NCBI GenBank assembly: GCA_037178975.1
Contig: JASJZH010000005.1
Coordinates: forward strand, 6,448,001 to 6,512,000
DNA length: 64,000 bases
Reading direction: 5' to 3'
Origin: Oscheius tipulae
Taxonomy: Eukaryota; Nematoda; Chromadorea; Rhabditida; Rhabditidae
The notes under the pieces are model-generated. The model was not told the DNA's origin. It saw only the letters and a list, made by a program, of their open reading frames with translations, and ran no database searches. Below, piece after piece: positions 47,651 through 59,248 of the stretch. Position 1 is the first letter of the stretch, and each line of letters starts with the position of its first letter. The position numbers and the translations under genes are program-made.

Positions 47651-48366
47651 GAATCCTCTTTTCTAAGGTCATGACTAAATGTATATGAGCAGTCCTTCCG
47701 CCTCCATGGAGATCACCGGCGCGCGTTTCTATAGAAATCCATTTTTGACCTTTCCGCCATACTTATGCGATCTTTCCTATCGTCAGAAGTCTTATCAGCA
47801 GATCATTTATTTGTCTCTGGGTCCTATCAAAGGGTTGAACACGTCAGAGCCTAAGACTCCACCCTTTTTTTTATAGGATACCTGCTGACGGAGAAATGGG
47901 CAACTAACCTCGCCAGAGGGTGAACGACGAGTCTGTTCGAGATTTGATTTTTTGCGTGGCGGGAATCACCTGACTTTTCCTCTTCGCCTGTCATCGCGAG
48001 CCAGTATAGACTGATTATTCTAGGACTCTTATTGGATGGCTCTCAAAAACTGTTCTAAATTCCTCAAAATCTACAAAGTAGCTCGACGCATTTTTGTCTT
48101 TCTGCGCGAGCACCTGCCTTCCTTCCTATTACTGTGTCTCTCTCGAAAACACCCAACAAACTTGTTTACGTTAGGCTTCAGTTTCTTTGGTAATCAGGGT
48201 CACACCTTGGAATTGGCTCTGAAAAAGTGCAATAGGATCCGATATCTTCCAGCCTTCCGAAATGAAAGTGAACACCAGTCTGGGTTTTAGCCTTTGTTCT
48301 TACTCTCTTCCCGCTTCACATTCTCTAATTTCTTATTTTCAGACTGTTGTGTCTCGCCAGACCAAA

Positions 48367-50124
48367 ATGATGACCGCGCGCTACAATCCAATCGGTCTTA
48401 CCTATCCTCAAATTTACGGTATCAAGGTGGAAGACGCTGATCTCGAGTTTGCAACAACCTCCACAAGGTGAGTTTTGTAACGATCGCTGCTGACGCAAGA
48501 TTTAATTCGTTTTGTTAGCCATAAAAGTGGAATATTAGAAAACCGTCATTTACAGAGAGTCAACAAGCCCATCTTCGAATTCCACTGGATCTCCTACCGA
48601 ATCATTGCCAAGGAATGTCTGTCCGACCACTTGTTCTGTTTGCGGAGATGCTGCAACTGGCTATCATTACGAAGTTCCATCCTGCAATGGCTGTAAAACG
48701 TTCTTTCGAAGAACAGTGTTGGCTCAGAAGAAGTACGTGTGCAAGAAGGGATGGGAGTGCTTCAAGATCCTGCCCAAAGGTGAGAGATACAGAGAGACAT
48801 TAAGAAACTTATCTCATTTTAGAAAAGAGATGCTCCTGTCGAGCTTGTCGCTTCAAGCAATGTGTTGATGTCGGAATGAATCCTCTCGCGATCCAAACAG
48901 AAGAAGATCCGAACGCAAACGACATGATCCGAACAATAATGCGGAAGAGGTCCTCCCCATCCACCTCATCTTCCAGCAATCCACCTCTAGAGAACAACAA
49001 ATTGGTATGGTCCATAAGCATTGCTCCAATCAATTCTTTTGCAGGTTCCAATCTCCAATGTGATCACAATTGATCAGCAAGTTGCCAGTCTAATCGATGG
49101 TCTCCTTTACTTGGAAATAAAAAAAGATACATTGAGAAAGAGTGCCTACAATCCTAACCCGTGGAACATGCCATCGCTGAAAGATGTTCTGAAAGCTAGT
49201 AATACCTTGGCTCTGGGAGACAAAGTCGGGGTGAGTAAGATCCGTTTGATTTTATATCTATTTTAATCCAGCCAATGCCCAACTGGCCGCTTCCACCTAT
49301 TCGATGCCCACCTCCTCCATGGGGCCAGCCTTGCAAACGCACAGATGTTCGTCCCTACAATCCTATCAGGTAGAATTCTCAGAAGCCTTGTTCATGTCTA
49401 ATAATTTCCAGAAAGAACTGGTTGATGTTCGACATGTTTGTCTGCATAGAGTACGCCAAAACGTTTCCCTTCTTCCATCACCTCTCGGAGGAGGATCAGA
49501 TAATCTTGATCAAAAATGTGACCTTCCTTACATTCACGCTCACACAGGCCTTCTTCTCCTACGAGCACAATTCCGATATGTTGCTTCATCCAGACGGGAC
49601 AAGTCTTCCGCCACCTAGAGACGAAAATGATCGAATACACGTGATGTACCGCCACAAGAAGGCGTCCATCGAGCCGATTATTCGCCTGCAAATGACCAAA
49701 AAGGAATACGTACTGTTGAAGGCTATTCTTCTATGCAATTCGGGTAAGAAATACTGTTTTCTGATAGCCTCTCTGTCTCTCAGACAAGTGAGAGCTAGTC
49801 TATCACGCTATGTACTCTATGCAAGATCCTATTTCAGGCCTCGGAGATCTTTCTGACCACGCCCGTACCATCTTGACCGAGGAAAGGTCCCGTCACTCCA
49901 AAGCCCTTCTCAAAGTCTGCCTGACTGAAGGGTAACACAATGTGTTTGACCTGAATCATGCAAATTACAGTGGTGCCAATGGTCCAGCCCGTTATGCTGC
50001 TATTCTGGCTATGGTCGACACTATTGAAAATATTGCCAAGCAGCACAGGGACATGCACGCCGTGTTCCGACTATTCCACCCCAATAAGCCTCATATTCTC
50101 TTTCTTGACGAGCTCATGGACTGA
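48367..50124 (+). CDS. Nuclear hormone receptor B (tandem paralog)
   Basis: Starts [20 protein letters not shown] after a TTTTCAG acceptor and a short 5' UTR. Exon 1 ends STR|GTGAGT in phase 2. The DNA-binding domain has [21 protein letters not shown]-box [26 protein letters not shown] and [20 protein letters not shown]. The ligand-binding domain has [95 protein letters not shown] and the acidic end LFLDELMD-stop. It is the closest of the three to receptor A, in exon layout and in identical P-box surroundings. Ligand and targets unknown. Confidence 0.92.
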
Positions 50125-50710
50125 AAGATACTCATATTAATGTACAGTCATATGTTATTGACTTCAAAATGTACAGTGCAATAAATATTGAATTCAATGC
50201 ATTCACCAGATAAATGAGTCATTTCCTTGCATTTGGTAGTGAAATCACATCAAACCACCTTCGACAAAGAATCTACGTCAGTATGGGTGCGACTGATCAA
50301 AACTCATAGACAAAGATCGGCAATAAAACTTGTTTCGGATTGGAAGATCGGGGAACAACTCAATATCCTGCTGCAAACGAATGTGAAACATAGAAGGGGA
50401 TTTCCTTTCTCTCCACTCCTTCTGTAGTTGAATAGTCTACTTTCAGAGCCACCTCGAAGATTTTACAATGCTGATTAAAAATTAAGCGATTTATCTTTGT
50501 CTCTGCCTCTTAAACTCTCTTTTTCCATTCCAATAAGATGAGAATATCAAATAGTGAAAGGCTGGAAACTGTTTGGAGAGCCATTAGTCAGATCAATTTA
50601 AAAATACTGCCATTGAGCATGTTTTTCGGCAAATGAATCATTCTTCTTTTACCAAAATAATAATTCCTTTGAAAACAGACTAACAGCGGTCTATTCTTGT
50701 CCCAATCGAA
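50125..50710. other. Intergenic after receptor B
   Basis: About 590 bases. AATAAATATTGAATT soon after the receptor B stop (about 50180) is its likely poly(A) signal. I see no second copy of X here that I can support. Confidence 0.5.
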
Positions 50711-50839
50711 ATGAAACCATTTGCCCACCTTCTGTTCCTCGTCGTCCTCCTCGGCGCCATGGTTCCTGTCAACTGTCTCCAGGCACATAACTTCATGCGC
50801 TTCGAAACAGCTACTGAGCCTTCGTCTGCCGCCATCTAG
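50711..50839 (+). CDS. Small secreted peptide with in-frame amber stop
   Basis: A 42-residue frame: signal peptide MKPFAHLLFLVVLLGAMVPV-NC, then LQAHNFMRFETATEPSSAAI-TAG. The signal end GAMVPVNCLQ resembles [10 protein letters not shown] at 30385. Past the TAG the same frame stays open to 50944: KKSKPNWVRYK..HAFKLQKRSKPD, with KK and KR sites and two SKP units, then a poly(A)-like AATAAAG at about 50998. So either the peptide is really 42 residues, or a longer precursor has been broken or bypasses the stop by splicing. FMRF here is not followed by Gly, so it is not a standard FMRFamide unit. Confidence 0.5.
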   Translation: MKPFAHLLFLVVLLGAMVPVNCLQAHNFMRFETATEPSSAAI

Positions 50840-50944
50840 AAGAAATCCAAGCCTAACTGGGTGCGGTATAAAGTGAGGCATCTGATCGCATCTGATTTTC
50901 CTAGTCACGCGTTCAAGCTTCAGAAGAGATCTAAGCCGGACTGA

Positions 50945-51706
50945 CTATGGAAAAAGTACCTCCAGAACTTATTCATTCGTATTGAACTAGTGATAAAATA
51001 AAGTTTTCACAGCACTTCTTTTCTTTGATTAATCGACGAAAAAGCGAAGAGATCTCGTAAAATTGTTTTCTTCAAACTTGAGAGTTTTCCCCATCATACG
51101 GCTCTTCGCTTGCTTCACCTCACTCTACACACCTTTCATGGGTAACTAGTCGACCAGGCAGCGCAAGTTGAACCTTTGATTTTGACAGAGATCGAAGCAC
51201 CTGCCGCCGCTCTCTACTCACTTGTCCCTTTTTTTACACCAATAATTTGGCTTTCCCAGTCTTGTTTTGGCAAAAAGCGGTCTTTGCCAGCAGTTCGTAA
51301 ACAGGAATGAGTAGTTCCAATTCTTTTTGAGAACAGATTTTCGACGAGTACGAGTTCCATAAAGTGCACTCCGATCATGGGCCACAGATCGTCCAGTCTG
51401 ATTACAGTAGTCCCAGTAATCTAGGGACTGAACAACTGTCTGCTAGCTGATTAGTAGTAATTGCAAAACCTCTTTGGAAACTTTGTGCCTTTTGTAGTCG
51501 TTAATACTTTCTTGTCCGTACAAAAAAAAAACAGTATTAAAATGGTTTGTCATCAGAAGATCTGGAATAGGCAAACAGTTTTCTGACGTGCAGTTTGATA
51601 ACTTTGCTGTATATCTTTCTAGCTTGTGTTTTCAGTATACTAAATCTATCGAAACCATTTTCACCTCTTTTGTTTTACATGAGACTCATGAGGATTCTCT
51701 AACATT
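50945..51706. other. Intergenic upstream of receptor C
   Basis: No supported gene. The right end enters a segment nearly identical to the 5' part of receptor B. Confidence 0.5.
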
Positions 51707-51808
51707 CTCTAATTTCTTATTTTCAGACTGTTGTGTCTCGCCAGACCAAAATGATGACCGCGCGGTACAACCCAATCGGTCTTACCTATCCTCAAATTTA
51801 CGATTGCT
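51707..51808 (+). repeat. Duplicated receptor B 5' segment
   Basis: About 95 bases nearly identical to 48322-48417, covering the end of an intron, the TTTTCAG acceptor, the 5' UTR and the first codons [17 protein letters not shown]. Only two base differences were seen before it diverges at ATTTACG, after which it reads GAT TGC TAA. Confidence 0.9.
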
Positions 51809-54288
51809 AACTTAATTACCTGAAAAATGAGAATGATTCTTTGGGCCCTTCCATCTTCTGATAGAAATCACAGCGATGGCCTCGACCTAAGGACAACGGT
51901 CTGTCTCTACGTCACAGCAGTTATCCGATGTTCGGCGCGCAAGAGACTTGTTGCACCTATTTCCTGTATTTCAGAGGGGAGAGCCAATTAATGTGTTTGT
52001 ATAAGTCTTGCTCAATGCAGCCTATAATAACGGGTCTGTTTGAGCAGCGGAGCCTCCCTCCCACCCATGTTCGAAAATTTGACTCTTGGAGAGCGAACAA
52101 TTAGTCTGACCTTTGTTTGACGTTGATATTAGTTGAGTGGCGAGAACACAGGAATTTCACCTGGACTTCATATTTGTTTGAATTCGCGTTTAGAAAGGCG
52201 AGCCGACCGCGTGCACCGCCCGCCCACATGTGGGCAGCGACCTCTTGATCTCGGTCGACACTTTTTGCTCGACGTTCCAGATTCTTACTTATTGACTCAT
52301 TTCTTATGCCATGCTCTCTCAATTTTTGAGTTACAGATTTACTTTTCCACAAAAAGCCTGGCAGTTTGTAAGAGTTTCCTCGACGGCAATGAGAAAGAAT
52401 TCCGATTCCCTACAGTGCTCAAGTACTAGGTAGGTTTATCTTGAGATTTTATCAAAGACCATAATTATTTGAATCTTTGAGTTAAAGAATCAATTCAGAG
52501 GAGACAGTCCCTCGTCTGGAGGCGGTTCTCCTCCAGAAATCTTGTCTCGACACGTCTGCCCAACTACGTGCATTGTTTGCGGCGACGAAGCTACCGGATA
52601 TCATTATGAGGTCAGTTAGCCGAGAGTCCAGCTTCTAGTATTAGTGTGAGGCAAATGATCAATGGGAAATAAATGCAGAGGGACAAAAGTTTTGTGAAAA
52701 GTAGTAATATCTGGCGCTAGGTAGACAACAACAGTATAGACGAATAACTGGCCAAAATGTCGATCTGTTTTAGCCTCGACAGGCTTTGACATGACAGATA
52801 AATATGACAGCCTTGTAAGTTTAGACTTGATTCGACAAGTTACACGAACAGATTGAGAGACAGAGATAGACTTATAGTGTTCGCCTTCCTTACAGGTCCC
52901 TTCTTGTAACGGCTGCAAAACCTTCTTCCGACGAACGGTCATGACCCAGAGGAACTACGTTTGTAAGGCAGGCTGGAATTGTTTTGAAATCTTGCCACGG
53001 GAGAGACGATGTTTCTGCAGAGCTTGTCGTTTTAAGCAGTGTGTGGATGTCGGAATGAATCCATTGGCGATTCAAACGCAGGACGATCTCACGGAGAACA
53101 GCCTGGTCAGAGCTATTGTTCGGAAAAGGACAGCCAGTCAACAAGCTTCGACTTCCGGCTCGGATAACAACAAGCTAGTAAGTTTTGTGGCGAGTACCAT
53201 TGCAATCAAGTTACAGATTCCCGTCCGGATGAGTACAGTAGACCAAGAAATAGCCAATTTGATAGATGGATTACTGTATCTGGAGCTGAAAAAAGATACT
53301 CTACGGAAAAGTCGTTACAATCCGAATCCGGCTACTCTTCCACCTTTAAGAGCTTTTCTAAAGGCTGGTAACGCACTCTCCCTAGGAGATCGAGTAGGAG
53401 TGAGGTTTTTGTCTAAAAAACCTTTCTATAAACCATTTCAGCCTATGCCAAATTGGCCCTTACCTAGTAGACCAATGCCCCCAGGTTCTCTCCCACCGGG
53501 TGCTCCTCCCAGACCTTTCGACCCCCTTCGAAAGGATTGGTTCGTCTTCGACATGATGGTCTGCTTAGAATACGCCAAGACCTTCTCCTTTTTTTATTAT
53601 CTATCCGACGAGGATCAACTCATTTTGGTCAAAAACGTGACAATGTTGACGTTCATGCTCACCCAGGCTTTCTTTTCGTACGAGAACAAGTCGGACGAAC
53701 TTTATCATCCGGATGGAGGAGCACTTCCATCTAGAGCAATGAAAATGCAAGGACCGGATGGATCTGTTATGCCTCCTGAAAAGTGGGTAACAAGAGGATA
53801 GGACCAAATAATCTTTTCAGAGACGATTTCAGTCGACAGTGGCAGGTCAAGAAGCTGTCTATAGCCCCACTGATTAGGGTGCAAGTGTCCAAGAAGGAAT
53901 ACGTTCTGCTAAAGGCCATTTTATTGTGCAATGCGGGTGGGTGATTAACCTTCTTGGGTTTCCAATTGAGCGGTTCAGTTTTTACCTATAGTTTTTCAGG
54001 ACTTGGCGATTTGTCCGATTTTGCTCAAGATCTCCTAACGAAAGAGAGGGCCCGGCTGTCAAAGGCCCTTCTGAACGTTTGCATGGAGCAAGGGTACTGT
54101 CCTTTCCCATCAAAATCAAGTTATTTCTCTTCAGTAAAATCCACGGTCCTGCTCGCTATGCGGCCATCTTGGCCATGGTCGACACAATCGAACACTTGGC
54201 CAGAGACCAGAAAGATCTCCATCTATTGAGATGTATTTCTTCGCCTCGGCGCCATCCAATTCCATTCCTCGATGATCTGTTGTTGTGA
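51751..54288 (+). CDS. Nuclear hormone receptor C (tandem paralog, first exon inferred)
   Basis: Secure from 52499: GDSPSSGGGSPPEILSRHVC, then [21 protein letters not shown]-box [26 protein letters not shown] and [20 protein letters not shown]. The ligand-binding domain has [95 protein letters not shown] and the acidic end PFLDDLLL-stop. A Pro-rich insert (SRPMPPGSLPPGAPPRPFDP) is longer than in A and B. Two introns (39 and 42 bases) are multiples of three without stops. For the start, ATG 51751 can be spliced MMTAR|GDS through donor CG|GTACAA at 51765 to the phase-2 acceptor at 52498; this is inference. Confidence 0.8.
52222..52235. promoter_or_regulatory. 14-bp palindrome with E-box core
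   Basis: GCCCACATGTGGGC, a perfect palindrome containing CACATGTG. It lies in the intron or 5' flank of receptor C. It could bind a bHLH dimer, or be chance. Confidence 0.3.
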
Positions 54289-54468
54289 TATTTCCGTAAA
54301 AAAGTGACTTTCTGATCGAGATCGAATGTTTTGATCCGACAGACGTCCTTCAGACTTATCAAAAATAGAAATCCGGTCGACTCCGAGACACTTTAGGTAT
54401 TAAAACGAAATAATGAATCCTGGCTGTTAAACGGAAAATTTTAATTGTCACAGATCGATTTTCGTTAG

Positions 54469-55639
54469 TTACATCGGGCTAGAAAAGTTTTGATTGGAGT
54501 TTACTGAAAAGACTTGCTGAGTAGACTGTTCTACGTAGCCTGTAACAGGCGCAATTTTCCTTATTCTTCCGAGAAGATGCTTTGAAATCCAACGATTGTA
54601 CGGGAGAACGAAGTAGAGAGTTCCGAGCGGAGCCAGAGCTGGTACCAGTCCTGAAATTATCAGGATCACTCTTACTTATTCATATACTACCAACAAAGAC
54701 GAAACAGGACAGCTCTAAATAGGGATGGTTGTATATTTTCAAGGCACCCAGGAGGTAGGTGATTACAGCTGAAATGAAAAGATCGGGTAGTACCACCTGA
54801 TAGGTCAGAGCAGACAGGAGAGTGCTGTGCATTCTCCTCGAAGTATGGCTCATCAATCGAGTCTTGTTTAAAATCTCTATCGTTTTCCGTCTGCACCAGA
54901 AAATGACGAGATAGCACGGATAGACAGGCAGACAGATATGGATGCAGGTGTAGAGCATTTTCCAATCGAGAATAGAAATGCTGCCTGATACGAAGTGAGG
55001 ATCCAAGTTGTAGCTAGGAAATCTTGATCGAATGATGCTGATAATGGCTTCTTGGTCGTCGAAGGAGAGTGCAAATGTTATCTGAAAAGACTTGTACAGT
55101 AGCAGTGACAGAAGCCTCACCAGTTGTAGAAGCGAGAGTTGATAAAAAACTAAGAGAACGACTAACAGCATTCTGCGAGAAATTTTAAATTCCTTTAAAA
55201 CCAAATATCGATAGACAAAACTGATTGCCAGACTGTACATACTGTGAGCGTAAGAGTGGATGGTAATTCCGTGTCTATACTCAGTGATCTCCGACTAGTA
55301 CATCTGCTCAAAACTCACAAGTCATGACAGAACTTCCCTCCAATCAGCTTACACCGCCCACTGGGATAGAAGAAGAGGCTTTCACCCGTTGCAATAACTC
55401 TGAAAGAGGAACTGGTTCAATGGTTGTTCAAACTCAGACCTTTGTTGAACCAAAAAGGCTGTAGAACAGGCCATGAAATCGAAAACTGCACAGTTCAGAA
55501 TGAGAACAGAGTAGGTTTTCAAGGAGTCTGGAGTCTTGAACAGAACCAAGAAAATCAAAAATCCATTCGCGACAATTCCAACAGAGTTAGTGAGAGAGTG
55601 ACAGAACATACACAGGATCTCGAAGTTGGGCTGGAACAT
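54469..55639 (-). CDS. srd-type chemoreceptor 1
   Basis: A seven-transmembrane nematode chemoreceptor of the SRD class, expected in ciliated sensory neurons. ATG 55639 follows a TTTCCAG acceptor: MFQPNFEILCMFCHSLTNSV, then GIVANGFLIFLVLFKTPDSL, LKTYSVLILNCAVFDFMACS, LAISFVYRYLVLKEFKISRR, LYTCIHICLPVYPCYLVIFW, TLLSALTYQVVLPDLFISAV, and the family end GLVPALAPLGTLYFVLPYNRW. It ends NFSSPM-stop at 54471-54469. Tandem with the next receptor and similar along the whole length. Confidence 0.85.
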
Positions 55640-56255
55640 TCTGGAAACCGCTTTCGATTGAAGAACAAAGACGAAAGATCTGGTTGTTTTCGCACCAGAT
55701 TTCAAACAAGAAAACCTCGTTTACTAAAAATTGACTTGATTGGCTTGTTTTTAAACAAGTCACATAAGTAACAGAATACGAACTCACTGTATCGAGAGTC
55801 AAGACCGTCACAAAGAGATGGGTTTGCTACAATCTTTAGAGATCAGGTCGTTAAAGGCTTGTTGAAAATGTACATTGAAAAGAGACTCTTTCAAGCGAAA
55901 TGGCTATGAATAGTTAAAGGATGATTAGAATTTCCTTGTTGTTGTCAGTCAATTCAGATCAGCTAGTTTTACTTATGCTCACTCTTCGATAATACTCGGT
56001 GCTTGAGTAACAGAATAAGTTTATATTGACAGGTACGAGAACAAACACCATTCTCAACAAAACGGGTACAAAATCACCTGGGCAGCGAAAGCCGGTGAAA
56101 TCATCTGCTGTTCCAATCTAGAAAGTTGTACTTTAAAAGATACAGCGTGGTTTCTCTGTTTTAATTTTGAGAATGCGCTGTCAACCTCAAAAGACTGTTC
56201 ACGGATAGCATAAAAGTCTAAAAGTACAGATGACTAAGATCACATCAAGTGTTTA
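55640..56255. other. Intergenic between two srd genes
   Basis: About 600 bases of same-strand spacing. No gene recognised. Confidence 0.5.
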
Positions 56256-57437
56256 TTAGACCTGATTCTGTGAAAAACTGAACGATGATCTTGTCGGAAT
56301 AGTCAACGAGTAGACTGGTCTCTGCCCATTTGACGTTACAGGTCTGACTTTTGCGAAAGGAGAGAATATGGTCTTTCGGATCCAACGATTGTAGGGCAGG
56401 ACGAAGTAGAGGGTCCCGAGAGGAGCCAAAGAAGGTACCAGGCCTCAATTTCATTACTTTGGGTTTCAAAGATTGTTCGGGATTCAATTCTTTCCAGACT
56501 CACCTACGAAGACGAAGCATGACAGCTCCAGGTAAGGATGATGGTAGATCTGGAATGCTCCCAGGATGTAGACAGAGACAGCTGCAATGAACAATCCAGG
56601 TAGAAATACTTGGTAAGTGAGTGCATGAAGAAGTGTCCGATGCATCCTCTTCGTCTTCTCGTTCATAAACTTCGACCGTTCCAAAAAGTTAATCGTTTTC
56701 TGTCGACACCAAAAAATAGTCAAGTAGCAGGGAAAAACAGGAACACAGATATGGATACAGGTGTAGAGCATCTTCCATTCGAGGATGCTCAGACTTCCAG
56801 AAACGAAGTTGGTATCCAGATCATAGTTGGGGAAGCGATCATGGATAATTTTCATGATTTCAGATTGGCTATCATAGGAAAGGGAGAAAGTTATCTGGGA
56901 GAAACTAAGAAGAAAGAACCAGTGCTTACGAGCTGAAGAAGAGATAGTTGATAGATTGCAGCCAAGATCATGAACAGTCCTTTCCTTGAAATCTTGATTC
57001 CTCGAAGAACCAAATAACGATAGACAAAACTGACAGTCAGACTCCACATACTGTGGGTATAACAGTGAAGCGTGATTGTGTGTCTGCAACAAAAAATAAA
57101 CAAAGCTTGCGAGAAATTGCTACAGAGTGTGACAGAAACGTCCTCCAATGAGTCTGCACGGTCCACTTGGCTCAAAGAACAAGCTTGTTCCGGTCGGGAT
57201 GATTCTAAGAAAAACAAGCGTCATTTCGTGCAAAAATAGTTACCTCTGCTGAACCATCAAGGCCGTCGAACAGGCTATTAGATCAAAAATAGCACAGTTC
57301 AGAATAAGGACAGAGTAAGTTTTCAAACTTTCCGGCGTCTTAAAACGGACCAAAAAAATAAGTAGTCCATTGGCCAGAATACCAGTTCCATTGCTCAGAA
57401 CATGGCACAGAATACAGAATATTTCAAAAGTAAACAT
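56256..57437 (-). CDS. srd-type chemoreceptor 2
   Basis: ATG 57437: MFTFEIFCILCHVLSNGTGI, LANGLLIFLVRFKTPESLKT, LILNCAIFDLIACSTALMVQ, MWSLTVSFVYRYLVLRGIK, LYTCIHICVPVFPCYLTIFW, TLLHALTYQVFLPGLFIAAV, then GLVPSLAPLGTLYFVLPYNR and a Ser/Thr-rich cytoplasmic tail SFSFSQNQV-stop (TAA 56258-56256). Introns lie at the same places as in receptor 1. A recent tandem pair; ligand unknown. Confidence 0.87.
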
Positions 57438-59248
57438 CGTTTCGGAATGAGAAACAGTGAAAATGATGTCCGATTAGCCTTTTAAAGACTCTCGTACATG
57501 TGTCAATATCTCCAAAGTAGCCACCTTTTTGTCGATCAGCCTAATGAAGACGAGAGTACGAGTTCAGAAGAAAAGGCAGTCTAGTCCAAAGATGAGTGCT
57601 GGAAAATATTTGTAGTTCGAGTGATCTCTCTCAGCTGTTGAGCATCATTTCTGTTTCAGGACACGGGGTTAATCTACTCAATATACAAAAGGACGCTGTG
57701 ACGATCTGGAAATCGCTCGTCTGCAGGTCAAATGCCTCTGGTATTAAAGCGAATGTCCGGACCTTTTTAGCACAAAAGTTAAAGTTCAGACGGGTTAACA
57801 AGCCATTGTAAGTCAAGATTGCCCCGACTTTCAGTCTTTGCAGTTCACTTGTACTGGAAGGTTGTGTCTTTTTGACTAGGAAATGGCCATGAAGCAGGTT
57901 TTGAGATATTATATCAGGGCAAACGATTTCCACAGAAATAACAAGTCACTCATCTAGTAAAATCCACACTTTGGGTAAAAGACCTTTAGAATTTTGGGTA
58001 GACAGGAGAAAGTGAGATGAAGGATTTCCGAATTATGTATATCCGCGTATTTTATCCTTAAACTCTTTAGATCCATTTCTTTTTCATTTAGAGTAGTTGC
58101 AGAGAAAGCAAGGAGCAAAATGCTCTCAGAGTTTTTGGAAGCAGCAACCAATTTCTGTTGTCGGAAGCGAAACACTAATTGATACCATAGTTGTCAGAAA
58201 TGTTGCACAAAAAGTGCTTTAATTACTGCCACAGTATTGTGGCAGAGATTAGGGCTTGTTTTAGAAATGGCAACTTGGAGCGCCTATATTTAGGTTATAA
58301 TAGGAAATAAACTGCATAAACTACATATATTCGTGATCAGCGCGTTTTTCTCTACAAGATCCATATCAAAACTCGTAGTCGAAAAAACGGTCCGGACACT
58401 CGCTTTAAGAGGAATGTTAGAAGGATGGTTCAAAGCCTACTGCGACTGAACAACTCTCGGACGATTGAACTTCTTAGAAAAACACCTGCCATGAAAAACA
58501 TTTATCGAATTTGCATACATTTTCTAACGATTTCTTCTTCGAAAAAAAGAGACGATTAGCCAGGACCTCGCGATTGGCTCCAGAAGGCAGTGCGGGATGA
58601 CGACCCATGGATGCTGCTTTCGATTAAATGGAGTTCTTTACAAAATTGTTCCTTACGATAGCGTTTTTTCCCAAACAGTTTCGCAACACAGCTGGTTCAA
58701 TTGAGATTTATTGCATTTTGTGAACTGTCCTGTCGAGAAGATTTTGCTTCAGTTTCTCTACTATCAAAACGCGAGCCGTGGCGGGCTCTGTCTGTTTGTT
58801 TCTTTGTTTATCCGAGTTCACGAATTAGAAGCGAGCAAATTATGTTGCCCAGAAGTTATGTTGTTCGAAGACAGTTATTGTCTAAATTACGTGGGAAGTT
58901 AACTTTGGGTGCGCTCTAGAACTTGATTTTTGTCCCAATGAAGCCACTGTAAGCCTTTTGTTCTTTTATTGACTACGAAGCCGCCAATGCAAACTAAAGG
59001 CAAAAAGACGGCGACGCCGTTGGAGACAACTGATTTAAAAGTAGATTCTCCTTCCCGTGCAGTTTTATTATGATTTTTGAAAGGCTCGTAAGCATATATA
59101 TCTAGACAGATAGTCTCCACTGGTCTCCGAACAGATTTCCATTTTCCATAATAATTGGTTGCACCCCAGTTCATAGATCTGTCCGGGTGCAGTTTGCTCC
59201 ATCCAGAACTCGTAAAAGCGCCTAGATAAGACTAACAACACACGTGCA
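57438..59248. other. Intergenic, with a possible minus-strand exon pair
   Basis: Mostly unassigned. A minus-strand open frame from 59220 reads RRFYEFWMEQTAPGQIYELG after a TATCTAG acceptor. A second frame (59174-58899) has a membrane-like VSNGVAVFLPLVCIGGFVV followed by NKRTKG. They overlap in different frames and could be one decayed or unusual gene, but no start or full structure is clear. Confidence 0.25.

Larger units (their letters stand above)
46970..48366. promoter_or_regulatory. Region between gene X and receptor B
   Basis: About 1.4 kb between divergent genes. It holds the second copy of the conserved block (47211-47262) and a perfect 25-bp stem hairpin (47595-47650). No conserved exon was recognised. 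A TTTTCAG acceptor at about 48342 starts the last 5' UTR segment of receptor B. Confidence 0.5.

Noticed and set aside
50220-50460. A possible third copy of gene X after receptor B
   Set aside because: Only a short DYS-like match on the minus strand; the rest does not align.
50711-50839. HNFMRFE as an FMRFamide-like peptide
   Set aside because: No Gly and no basic site follow FMRF, so amidation and release are not expected.
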